The translations under genes were made by a program, and so were the position numbers. A stretch of 8,003 nucleotides of DNA, taken from positions 1-8,003 of the forward strand of contig NZ_ADNY01000043.1 in NCBI RefSeq assembly GCF_000178475.1, written 5' to 3'. A model generated the notes under the pieces. It was not told the DNA's origin. It did not search any database and was given only the letters and a program-made list of their open reading frames with translations. The DNA is from Lactobacillus amylolyticus DSM 11664. GTDB lineage: Bacteria > Bacillota > Bacilli > Lactobacillales > Lactobacillaceae. Positions 1-5,458 of this stretch are shown here, piece after piece; position 1 is the stretch's first letter; each line of letters starts with the position of its first letter.

Positions 1-19
1 ATCAAGTAGAATATTTTAG

Positions 20-250
20 TTATTTCTTCAAGTTCTTTTCGCAGTAGTCTTTGATCTTATCGTCATCAGCCTTTAAGATCCATTTAACAGCTGCTTCGGT
101 CTTCATCGTGTCACGGCCATTTGCTTCCATTTCGTGGTTCCAAATAGCGACACGAATAGGCATATCGTTGCCCTTAGCCCAATCAAAAACTTGATCCATG
201 TTACGATCAATCATTGCGGTTTGTTCAATTTCTTTTTCATCTGCTGCCAT
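20..250 (-). CDS. Small charged hypothetical protein (76 aa)
   Basis: I do not recognise the family. The protein is short, soluble and rich in Lys, Glu and Asp, with no signal peptide and no membrane segment; it looks mostly helical and ends in a Lys-rich tail (EKNLKK). The ATG at 250 is chosen because a strong GAAAGGAAG ribosome binding site lies 8-9 nt upstream. A frame-compatible extension to 334 would run across a good promoter (-10 TATAAT at 281-286), so the longer version is unlikely. It is monocistronic on the minus strand; its terminator would lie beyond the left edge. The clean start signals and promoter argue for a real gene. Function unknown; a cytoplasmic stress or housekeeping role would be a guess. 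Confidence 0.8.
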   Translation of the reverse strand: MAADEKEIEQTAMIDRNMDQVFDWAKGNDMPIRVAIWNHEMEANGRDTMKTEAAVKWILKADDDKIKDYCEKNLKK

Positions 251-280
251 AATAAAAACTTCCTTTCTCTCAGCACCTAC

Positions 281-309
281 ATTATAGTTCTCTTTTAAAA
301 TTTTGACGC
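281..309 (-). promoter_or_regulatory. Promoter of the 76-aa protein gene
   Basis: Reading the minus strand there is a perfect -10 TATAAT (281-286), a 17-nt spacer and a weak -35 GCGTCA (304-309, three of six matches to TTGACA). It sits about 30 nt upstream of the ATG at 250. The spacing and perfect -10 support it; the -35 is poor. Confidence 0.55.
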
Positions 310-332
310 AGAAATAAAGTAATTTTCTATCC

Positions 333-377
333 AAAAAATAAAAATGACCAAATCTTCTATTGAGATTTGATCATTTT
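333..377 (-). terminator. Rho-independent terminator of the LPxTG remnant
   Basis: A 15-bp stem (341-355 with 363-377, one wobble pair) closes a 7-nt loop. On the minus strand it is followed by a T-rich run (TTTTTATTTTTT, about 333-345). It lies downstream of the minus-strand surface-protein pseudogene and upstream of the next gene's promoter, insulating the two. Confidence 0.85.
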
Positions 378-424
378 ACCAACCTGTTATTCAATTTTTC
401 AACTTTTACTCGGTCTAACCACGA

Positions 425-686
425 TTAGATCAACAATAGAAGAATCAAGGCCAAGAATGAAACAGCTACACCAATCAAGCCTAAAGCTAAAGTGTTTTAG
501 TGACCTGTCTTTGACAATGACAATGATCTTATTTCCCTTCTTAATAGTAGGATTGGTTGGTGCAACTTCTGCAGAACCGAATTGTGGTGCAGAACTTCCT
601 CCATCAGCTGCAGCAACTTGACCTACTACTCCTAATAAACCAATTGACAGAACGATACTTGAAACAAATCTAACTATCTTTCTCAT
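425..686 (-). pseudogene. Remnant of small LPxTG-type cell-wall-anchored protein
   Basis: From the ATG at 686 (AAGG ribosome binding site 8 nt upstream) the frame gives a classical signal peptide: MRKIVRF, a hydrophobic core and a VAAADGG cleavage region, then a short Pro/Thr/Ser stretch ending KKGNKIIVIVK. In the next frame the same DNA continues as LSLSKTGH, a stop (TAA, 497-499), then NTLALGLIGVAVSFLALILL and a stop at 425-427. That is an LPxTG-like sorting signal (LSKTG) with its hydrophobic anchor. Two lesions therefore separate the secretion signal from the anchor: a frameshift near the ATTGTCATTGTC repeat (about 515-530) and a nonsense codon directly after the sorting motif. Only about 55 residues lie between signal peptide and anchor, so either the gene was always a small surface peptide or its middle was deleted. 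The raw open frame continues to 399 but its C-terminus is frameshifted nonsense. Confidence 0.75.
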
Positions 687-745
687 CTTTAAAACCTTGA
701 TCCTAATAAGCATTTTATACACTCTGATATCTCTATTCACTTATC

Positions 746-773
746 ATTCTACCCAATAATATAAGATGATCAA
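746..773 (-). promoter_or_regulatory. Candidate promoter of the LPxTG remnant
   Basis: On the minus strand TTGATC (768-773), a 16-nt spacer and TAGAAT (746-751) form a reasonable sigma-A promoter 60 nt upstream of the ATG at 686. Five of six bases of the -10 and four of six of the -35 match consensus. The remainder of 774-900 shows nothing I can support. Confidence 0.4.
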
Positions 774-900
774 GCGTGCAAAAATTGCAGTTATGTCTAT
801 TATACTAGTATTTGAGCTCTGTATAGAATAACGAAAACAGGCTGTTATTTTATACTAAAAAATGAGTGAAAATGCGGCTTTTCCTTGATATTGTACGCTT

Positions 901-941
901 AAAAGATAAAAAAGACTCTTATCCCACATCAGAATAAGAGT
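901..941 (-). terminator. Rho-independent terminator after the four-TM protein gene
   Basis: An 8-bp perfect stem (ACTCTTAT 915-922 with ATAAGAGT 934-941) with an 11-nt loop is followed on the minus strand by a T-rich run (about 901-914). It begins 7 nt past the stop codon of the gene ending at 949. Confidence 0.85.
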
Positions 942-948
942 ATACAAA

Positions 949-1386
949 TTATTCTTTTTGACTTAATTTGAAGTAATCCCATAAATCGGTTACTAATTCA
1001 AAGGCTAAAACGAAGAAGATAACTTTGGTCCACGAATGAGTAAAAACGAAAAGAAAGACGATAGCACCGATAAATAAGGCGATGATAAAAATCATGCCAG
1101 CAATAGTCATCGCTAATCCGACATTAGCTACAATCTGTTCCATGCGAGTTAATTCGTCTTCTTCCTCCTGCAGCTTCTTGTACTTTTTGCTGTTGCGCAA
1201 AACCAACGCTCTAATTTCAATTCCAAAACCGATGAAAAAGATTACGACTCCGATTAATGAAATAGTCAAATTGGATTCTGGTCTAATGGCGAGAATTCCA
1301 CCGACAATCAGAAGGATTTCTGAAATGATATTTAGTAACAATTTTTTTCGGACTAATATTTTAAACTGTTCGTTATGAATCTCCAC
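949..1386 (-). CDS. Four-helix integral membrane protein, unknown function (145 aa)
   Basis: Four hydrophobic segments are visible, at about residues 17-34, 40-57, 90-116 and 119-137. A cytoplasmic-looking charged loop (about 63-82, KKYKKLQEEEDELTRMEQ) sits between helices 2 and 3, giving a paired 2+2 hairpin layout. There is no signal peptide cleavage site, enzyme motif or Cys pair, and I do not recognise the family. The start is GTG at 1386, preceded by GAGGG at 7 nt; an ATG a few bases upstream is out of frame. The gene is monocistronic and followed by a clear terminator. It is intact, unlike its neighbours on both sides. The two Glu/Lys-rich faces of the loop could mediate self-association, but that is speculation. 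Confidence 0.85.
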   Translation of the reverse strand: MEIHNEQFKILVRKKLLLNIISEILLIVGGILAIRPESNLTISLIGVVIFFIGFGIEIRALVLRNSKKYKKLQEEEDELTRMEQIVANVGLAMTIAGMIFIIALFIGAIVFLFVFTHSWTKVIFFVLAFELVTDLWDYFKLSQKE

Positions 1387-1396
1387 TGTACATCCC

Positions 1397-1669
1397 TCAA
1401 TACGTTATAAGTATAGTATACATAGTATACATGAGAAAGGCCCGCATTTGACAGAAAACATGCATAGACAGGCATAAAATTATGCAAGCTATTACACTTC
1501 TAATATAATTGTATTTGTACTCGGATTGGGTTTGGCCGCTTGTGACAGTTACGCTTTGAGCTTTAGGAGCAACAGTTTCTTGACTTTGATTATTATCATC
1601 ACCACTGCAATTTTGATTATCATCAGTTTCAGGCAATGGAGCTACGTTGTTATCGTTGTTGTTTATTGG
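1397..1669 (-). pseudogene. Asn/Asp/Gln-rich fragment, possibly of a secreted protein
   Basis: The minus frame reads APINNNDNNVAPLPETDDN, further low-complexity Asn/Asp/Gln/Ser residues, then TVAPKAQSVTVTSGQTQSEY. From about 1500 downward it becomes Cys/Met-rich and does not look like protein. Low-complexity N/D/Q/S/T segments of this kind are common as linkers in secreted lactobacillar cell-wall proteins. There is no proper start: only TTG at 1636 with no ribosome binding site, and upstream the frame meets a stop at 1688-1690, inside the acetyltransferase fragment. I read it as a remnant cut at both ends and joined back to back to the GNAT fragment near 1655-1675. It could also be chance coding potential. 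Confidence 0.25.
1416..1433. repeat. Two 9-bp direct repeats containing GTATAC palindromes
   Basis: GTATACAT[A/G] occurs twice back to back (1416-1424, 1425-1433), with a third partial GTATA at 1411. It lies 30-47 bp upstream of the GTG start at 1386, a position where an operator could sit. No convincing -35/-10 pair could be placed around it. Confidence 0.5.
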
Positions 1670-1937
1670 AGCTGTTGGTTTCGTTGGTTATGGTAGGCAT
1701 CGATTAGAGTTCCTTTACGTTGATCCTGATTTTCAAGATAAAGGCATTGGAACCGAATTAATGGAAGCTGCACTAAAAAAATTAAAGCGCCCAGTTAGGC
1801 TTGGCGTATTTTCAGACAATCAAAACGCTAAACGATTATATGAAAAATTTGGTTTTAAAGTTGTCGATACACTTACTGAGCGGTGGTCAGATGAAGTACC
1901 CAAAATTTACTCAGAGGATACAATGGAACTTAAATAA
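1647..1937 (+). pseudogene. GNAT-family N-acetyltransferase, N-terminus missing
   Basis: The frame gives the C-terminal two thirds of a GNAT acetyltransferase, an enzyme class that moves an acetyl group from acetyl-CoA to an amine. Seen are the beta-4 strand (LEFLYVDPDF), the acetyl-CoA pyrophosphate loop QDKGIGTELM (motif A, Q/R-x-x-G-x-G) and motif B (NQNAKRLYEKFGF). A normal single-domain member has about 140-165 residues; here only about 90 remain. The first alpha/beta elements, which bind the acceptor, are gone. The frame is closed upstream by a TGA at 1614-1616 and the only start available is an unsupported TTG in DNA that reads better as the opposite-strand fragment. I take the homologous part to begin near 1665. 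Acceptor specificity cannot be told. Confidence 0.8.
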
Positions 1938-1983
1938 GAAGCCACCCATGCCCTGTCCAACCTATTCAAGAAATGACAATTAA

Positions 1984-2444
1984 AAGGACTACGATAATGT
2001 CTTTAACCTTGATGCTCGTGGTCTTGTTAATATGACCATTCATGTTTTGCCACTTTTGATTAACGCACATGGGAGCATTATTAATATGTCCAGTGTTGTA
2101 TGTCCAGTGTTGGTGCACAACATCCAGGTGTTAACTTGTCACTTTATACTGGAGCTAAGGCCGCTGTTGAAAACTTTACTCGCGTCTGGGCAGTTGAACT
2201 TGCTAAAGACAAGGTCCGTGTTAATGCGATTGCACCTGGTGCCTTTAAGACCAGCATTTGGAATAAAACTAATTTGCCAGAAGATGAAGAACGTGCACAT
2301 GAGCAAAGAATTATCGATGGTATTCCTGCTCATCGGATGGGTGACCCACGTGAAGTCGCAGCTTTAACTGCATTCCTTGCTTCAAGAGATGCCGCTTACA
2401 TTACTGGCCCTATTTATGATATTAATGGTGGTATGGGTATTTAA
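1984..2444 (+). pseudogene. Short-chain dehydrogenase/reductase, truncated and frameshifted
   Basis: The remnant starts at about KDYDNVFNLDARGLVNM, the middle of a classical SDR (NAD(P)-dependent oxidoreductase). It passes the strand GSIINMSS with the catalytic Ser, then after a frameshift continues GAQHPGVNLSLYTGAKAA with the YxxxK catalytic pair, the substrate loop NAIAPGAFKTS, and the normal C-terminus ITGPIYDINGGMGI. The N-terminal TGxxxGxG cofactor-binding half is missing, so about 149 of roughly 245 residues remain. The frameshift is an exact 14-bp tandem duplication (2085-2112); deleting one copy restores INMSSVGAQHPGVN without any other change. The stop is TAA at 2442-2444 and a terminator follows. 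It probably formed one transcription unit with the GNAT gene, which ends 46 bp upstream. The upstream lesion removed the 5' end; the duplication is a separate event. Confidence 0.88.
2085..2112. repeat. 14-bp tandem duplication inside the SDR gene
   Basis: TATGTCCAGTGTTG is present twice without a gap (2085-2098 and 2099-2112). Fourteen is not a multiple of three, so it shifts the dehydrogenase frame. The copies are identical, which suggests a recent replication-slippage event. Confidence 0.97.
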
Positions 2445-2479
2445 TTTTTTATTGAGTTAAAAATACATAAAGCTTTAAT

Positions 2480-2511
2480 TCCTCAGCTGATTAATTGACT
2501 GAGGATTTTTT
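2480..2511 (+). terminator. Rho-independent terminator after the SDR remnant
   Basis: A 7-bp stem (TCCTCAG 2480-2486 with CTGAGGA 2499-2505) with a 12-nt loop is followed by six T (2506-2511) on the plus strand, 36 nt after the SDR stop codon. Confidence 0.85.
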
Positions 2512-2760
2512 AGTTGCTTAACCTACTTGCTGAAGCTACTTGTTGAAGCTAGTTACTTAATCTACTACTTAACTCTATTACGTTTTTTATTCTTTTTCCC
2601 TACTTTCTATCTCCAAAAAAGAGATTTACTCAAACAGATATAGTTTTCTGCCTTATTTTTTGCATTTTTCTCATTTTAATAATGCTCTTCTGAACTGTTT
2701 TATAGGTACCTTAGAGCTTTTCACCAGAGTTTCGACCATAAGTCGTAATATATACAACTG
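2512..2760. other. Gene-free stretch between two remnants
   Basis: Apart from the 13-bp repeats, this AT-rich stretch holds only a weak 5-bp hairpin (ATCTC / GAGAT, about 2609-2625) and no recognisable gene, RNA or clear promoter. It may contain the decayed promoter of the following plus-strand remnant, but no -35/-10 pair stands out. Confidence 0.5.
2525..2550. repeat. 13-bp tandem repeat, two copies
   Basis: ACTTG[C/T]TGAAGCT occurs twice in direct tandem (2525-2537, 2538-2550) with one difference. A further half-similar AGTTACTT follows. It is non-coding and no role is apparent. Confidence 0.75.
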
Positions 2761-3129
2761 ATGAGCATCCAGAAAAAGGGGGTTTTCTCATTTGGAGGTA
2801 TCTTCAAAATTTTAAATAAAACTTTCAGGCTTGACCAAGATCAGGTAATTTTATTATTAATAATTGCTAATTTAGGATATGTTACTGAAAAGCAACTTCA
2901 CTTACTTTGCTCAGCAATAAAAGTATTAATCATACAAATAGAACTTTCTTTTATTATCCAAGTAATCTTTTTTATGCCATCAGGCAAAAACAAACAAGTC
3001 CCATCAGATGACATCATTCAAAATAAATCAGGTAGCATTAATCAGGCACCGTCAAGCAGCAAAAATCAAATTCCATCAGGGCAAGTCAATCATGTCCCAT
3101 CATGCAAAACAAATCAGGTTCCATACTAA
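2761..3129 (+). pseudogene. Possible winged-helix protein remnant running into a tandem repeat array
   Basis: The frame from 2761 gives LDQDQVILLLIIANLGYVTE followed by KQLHLLCSA, a pattern like the N-terminal winged-helix of replication-relaxation type plasmid or mobile-element proteins (inference from pattern only). After about 2915 that frame becomes hydrophobic nonsense. The frame starting at 2916 instead reads NKSINHTNRTFFYYPSNLF then YAIRQKQTSPIR before a stop at 3009-3011, which looks like the true continuation after a 1-nt shift near 2914-2920. A strong GGAGGT site at 2794-2799 lies 9 nt before an ATT codon (2809); an original ATG there, giving LNKTFRLDQDQ as the N-terminus, would make better sense than the ATG at 2761, which has no ribosome binding site. 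The 3' part is the 24-bp repeat array, so residues beyond about 75 in the long frame are repeat translation, not a domain. Not expected to be functional. Confidence 0.5.
2985..3128. repeat. Six degenerate 24-bp tandem repeats
   Basis: Units start at 2985, 3009, 3033, 3057, 3081 and 3105. Each carries a core like AATCAGGT followed by CCATCAGG, with 24-nt spacing kept exactly through all six. A likely seed, ending ATGCCATCAGG, lies just before the array (2961-2984). In one frame each unit encodes an 8-residue motif like QNKSGSIR, in the other frame NQVPSGKx. The period is a multiple of three, which suggests expansion inside a coding region, but the units now carry stops in the frame of the upstream domain. 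There are no spacers, so it is not a CRISPR array. Confidence 0.85.
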
Positions 3130-3771
3130 ATAACCTAAAAGTTGAAACGCATACAAATATCCTTTAGTCATAATTGCCATCTTACTTAAAATTTGAGATG
3201 AAATATCATAATGAGCTTGATGAAATACATTTCTATAACTAAATTAAATTTGGATCAAATTTAAAGAAGACAAGGCTATTCTCTTGTCTCGTAAAAGAAA
3301 TGTCATGACATCTTCATTTTGCAATTCGGAAATATTTTCTGGTAATCCAGCCATCATTAGTGCAACAGGATGATCTTGACGATTTAAAAGTTGATAATAT
3401 GAAGCAAATTTCTTTAGTTCTTTATTACTTTTTACTTCATCGATGGTAATTAATACCTTTGTGCCATTATCCTTTAATCGTGAAAACATTTGGGTCAAAA
3501 TTACTTGATACGCTGATAAATTTTGTTTGATATCTGCAGAAAGTTCTAAACCAAATGCTGAAAATGATAATCAACGAATTGATACAAACATTTTTTGAGT
3601 TGCTGTATTTGCTCTTATATATAAATTGTCTATGAGAGTAGCTAACAAATCGGATTCCATAGCTAAATCGATCACTATCCAATTTTCCTTTTCTGACATT
3701 TTTCTCCCTACTTCTGTCAGAAAAGTAGTTTTCCCTACTCCTCGCATACCATAAACAAAAAAAGCATCCTC
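3100..3771 (-). pseudogene. P-loop (AAA/STAND-like) ATP-binding protein, decayed and truncated
   Basis: One minus-strand frame can be followed from 3771 to 3100. In order it shows FFVYGMRGVGKTTFLTEVG with a Walker A loop (GMRGVGKT, 3727-3750), KENWIVIDLAMESDLL, a Walker B strand VLITIDEV (3433-3456), the sensor-like region ALMMAGLPENISELQNED, and then past a stop HQAHYDISSQILSKMA and KGYLYAFQLLGYLVW. Two in-frame stops break it: TAG at 3547-3549 and TAA at 3244-3246. Between about 3541 and 3597 the neighbouring frame (FVSIR, stop, LSFSAFGLELF) looks more like this family, suggesting a pair of compensating indels in the A6 and T4 runs there. The N-terminus before Walker A is missing, cut at the T-run of the nuclease terminator. 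The C-terminus is cut near 3105-3121, where the 24-bp repeats begin. Bacterial proteins of this type are cytosolic ATP switches, often on mobile or accessory DNA. Confidence 0.85.
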
Positions 3772-3785
3772 TCAAGGGATGCTTT
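3757..3785 (-). terminator. Rho-independent terminator of the HIRAN-nuclease operon
   Basis: A 9-bp perfect stem (AAAGCATCC 3761-3769 with GGATGCTTT 3777-3785) and 7-nt loop are followed on the minus strand by TTTTTTTGTTT. It lies 7 nt beyond the presumed original stop codon of the nuclease (3792-3794), a typical distance, but about 90 nt beyond the present stop at 3875. Confidence 0.9.
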
Positions 3786-3791
3786 CTTGCT

Positions 3792-3874
3792 TTAAAAATC
3801 AATCTTTAATGCATCGGCTACATCATCAAAATTCAGCGGCCAATATTAAAAGTGCCGAGTTTTCGTATTAAATC
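3792..3874 (-). pseudogene. Severed C-terminal tail of the nuclease
   Basis: Directly after the nuclease stop (TAA 3875-3877) the same frame continues DLIRKLGTFNIGR to a TGA at 3833-3835. The next frame, from the overlapping CTG at 3834-3836, continues LNFDDVADALKIDF to a TAA at 3792-3794, just before the terminator. A nonsense change plus loss of one base (GGC CGC CTG to GGC CGC TG) would explain this. The tail aligns in position with the DFVKAQAEKR helix of the N-terminal copy of the nuclease (about 253-262), which supports it as the original C-terminus. Confidence 0.7.
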
Positions 3875-5425
3875 TTAGAAAAATTCATCATCATTATGCT
3901 CTTTGAATTTATAAAAATAATTATCTGATCGCGGAGAAATAATACCAACTTCACTAAATTCTGCATCTTCAGCACCTTTCAAGTTCTTAACTTGGTCGGC
4001 ATCAACCTGATCGCCATCTTTTAAGCCAATTTCCAGTGCCCAGGAATCAGTTGCGAGGTCAACAGCAAATGGTTCCTCTTTAACGTCTGAAAAATGATCA
4101 AGGTCCGTGCCAGTAAAACCTGTGTCCTCAACTCTGAGCCTTGTCGGCATCCCTTTTTCTTGCAAGAATCTACTGATTCGGCCGAACAAGATTCTTAAAT
4201 GCTCAATATCTGTATCATTGGCGTTGATATCAACCCATTTGCCATCAGCATTAGCAATGATGTATCGACCAATTTGACAGGCAAGAACAAAGAATTCATC
4301 CGGCAATTCGCCATCAATTGGGATGCGTTTAAAAGCGTGTTCGTATTCGATCAGCTTTTTACCTGCCTCATCATCAATTTGGTTAGCAATACCTGCGCCC
4401 TTGTTGGCATCATTCAAACTAGATTCTTTATTGATATAGCAGTAATCTACAAGGAACAGCAAAATTTGATGGAGCTGCTCAGTAGTCAGGCTCTCACCTT
4501 CACCGCTTATCTCTCCTAAATTATCAGAATGAAGTTCTTGTTTATTTAGATTTACTTTTTCGTATGAAATAGCCCGATTTACATAAAGATCTAGTAATTG
4601 CTTAATATTTTCATCAACCGATCCCATTAATTCAAGGGATCTCTTTTCGGCTTGTGCTTTGACAAAATCCAGGATACCAGAATCTATCTGCGTAAGATCT
4701 AACAAATAGCCTTCGTCTCTGCGAGGATTGTAAATCATGAGCTTTTTAATCTGATCTGGACTTACCAATTCATCTCTCAGTAAAACACGATAAAGAAATA
4801 ATTGACGCACCCAATTAGGTTGCATTGTTTTATGCTTAGAAACTTTAAAATCAATCAAAGTATCAGATGATAAATAATCACCGTCCCCACTGATTAAGCC
4901 ATTTGCAGTTGCCGAACCATAGCCTGTCCGAATGATATTGCCGATTTTTTCTAAATAAGCCTTGACCCGTTTGAGCATAACCTTGTAATGAGCCATGGTA
5001 GTGTCATTAGGATAAATTTGCGGCGGAAAGTAGTAGCCACCGCGTAAGGCCTGTTCCCATGCACAAATGTTGACACCAATATTGAAGACATCATCATCAA
5101 GATCATCGATTTCCTTATCTTCAACCAGCGCTTTTAACATGGCAGCTTCATATAAATACCGCTCTTTCTGATCATCATTTGCCATTTCACCAACACCGCG
5201 CGCGGAAACGCCAAATGCATCATCATCGTTCAAAACAATTATCCGTGTTAAAAAGTCGATTAAAGTCCCCGTTGTTGCAGGTGCCATGTTTTCTTCTTCA
5301 AGAGGAAGTTCACCCAAATTGTCAGAATGATATTCAATCTTTTGGAATTTTCTCGTACTAACAATCTTGCTTAGTGGCAATAATTTTGAATTTCCAGCAA
5401 CTGTGGCTATATTTTCTTCTAGCAT
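3875..5425 (-). CDS. RecB-type PD-(D/E)XK nuclease, internally duplicated (516 aa)
   Basis: Residues about 180-212 carry a PD-(D/E)XK core: an acidic strand GDGDYLSSD (180-188), TLIDFKVSK with D192 and K194, and WVRQLFLYRVLL with Q208-x-x-x-Y212. These residues together mark the RecB/AddB/Cas4 class of Mg-dependent DNA nucleases. The protein is a tandem duplication. HSDNLGE appears at 33-39 and 299-305; H146/R153/L158 pair with H409/R416/L421; VSPDQIKKL (221-229) pairs with VDADQVKNL (474-482); and IYNPRRDEGYLLDL (231-244) pairs with IISPRSDNYFYKF (495-507). In the second copy the DFK strand reads VDLATD (D456 kept, Lys replaced by A458) and the QxxxY helix is absent, so it is a catalytically dead copy. 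There is no signal peptide or membrane segment. The ATG at 5425 has AAGGG 9 nt upstream. It lies 33 nt downstream of the HIRAN gene, so the two are probably co-transcribed. The C-terminus seems shortened by a late stop codon; the live copy is untouched, so activity may persist. Confidence 0.85.
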   Translation of the reverse strand: MLEENIATVAGNSKLLPLSKIVSTRKFQKIEYHSDNLGELPLEEENMAPATTGTLIDFLTRIIVLNDDDAFGVSARGVGEMANDDQKERYLYEAAMLKALVEDKEIDDLDDDVFNIGVNICAWEQALRGGYYFPPQIYPNDTTMAHYKVMLKRVKAYLEKIGNIIRTGYGSATANGLISGDGDYLSSDTLIDFKVSKHKTMQPNWVRQLFLYRVLLRDELVSPDQIKKLMIYNPRRDEGYLLDLTQIDSGILDFVKAQAEKRSLELMGSVDENIKQLLDLYVNRAISYEKVNLNKQELHSDNLGEISGEGESLTTEQLHQILLFLVDYCYINKESSLNDANKGAGIANQIDDEAGKKLIEYEHAFKRIPIDGELPDEFFVLACQIGRYIIANADGKWVDINANDTDIEHLRILFGRISRFLQEKGMPTRLRVEDTGFTGTDLDHFSDVKEEPFAVDLATDSWALEIGLKDGDQVDADQVKNLKGAEDAEFSEVGIISPRSDNYFYKFKEHNDDEFF

Positions 5426-5458
5426 CTATCTATACCCTTATCACTCAGTTATCAGTTA

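Noticed and set aside
367..621. Plus-strand frame with a hydrophobic, membrane-like stretch
   Set aside because: It is the reverse of the signal peptide and anchor of the LPxTG remnant and starts inside a terminator hairpin.
1082..1378. Plus-strand open frame opposite the four-TM protein gene
   Set aside because: It is the antisense of a gene with good start, hydrophobic pattern and terminator; its own composition (SSSSCSFLYFLLL) and lack of a ribosome binding site mark it as a shadow.
1448..1480. Plus-strand promoter TTGACA (1448-1453)
   Set aside because: No acceptable -10 lies at 16-18 nt; the nearest candidates (GGCATA, GCATAA) are poor.
1474..1487. Small palindrome GCATAA / TTATGC as terminator
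   Set aside because: Only a 6-bp AT-rich stem with a 2-nt loop and no T-run; not credible.
2985..3128. CRISPR-like repeat array
   Set aside because: The 24-bp units are directly adjacent with no unique spacers and are too degenerate; no cas gene is nearby.
3541..3600. Reading the ATPase lesion as one simple TGA nonsense (3572-3574)
   Set aside because: That TGA is in a neighbouring frame; on careful frame counting the Walker A and Walker B parts share one frame with a TAG at 3547-3549, and the TGA matters only if two compensating indels are assumed.
3467..3802. 111-aa minus-strand protein
   Set aside because: The Walker A sequence lies in the neighbouring frame; this frame is Arg/Ser/Cys-rich out-of-frame translation of the ATPase remnant.
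4199..4519. Plus-strand open frame inside the nuclease
   Set aside because: Antisense of a long gene with recognisable motifs; no ribosome binding site or family resemblance.
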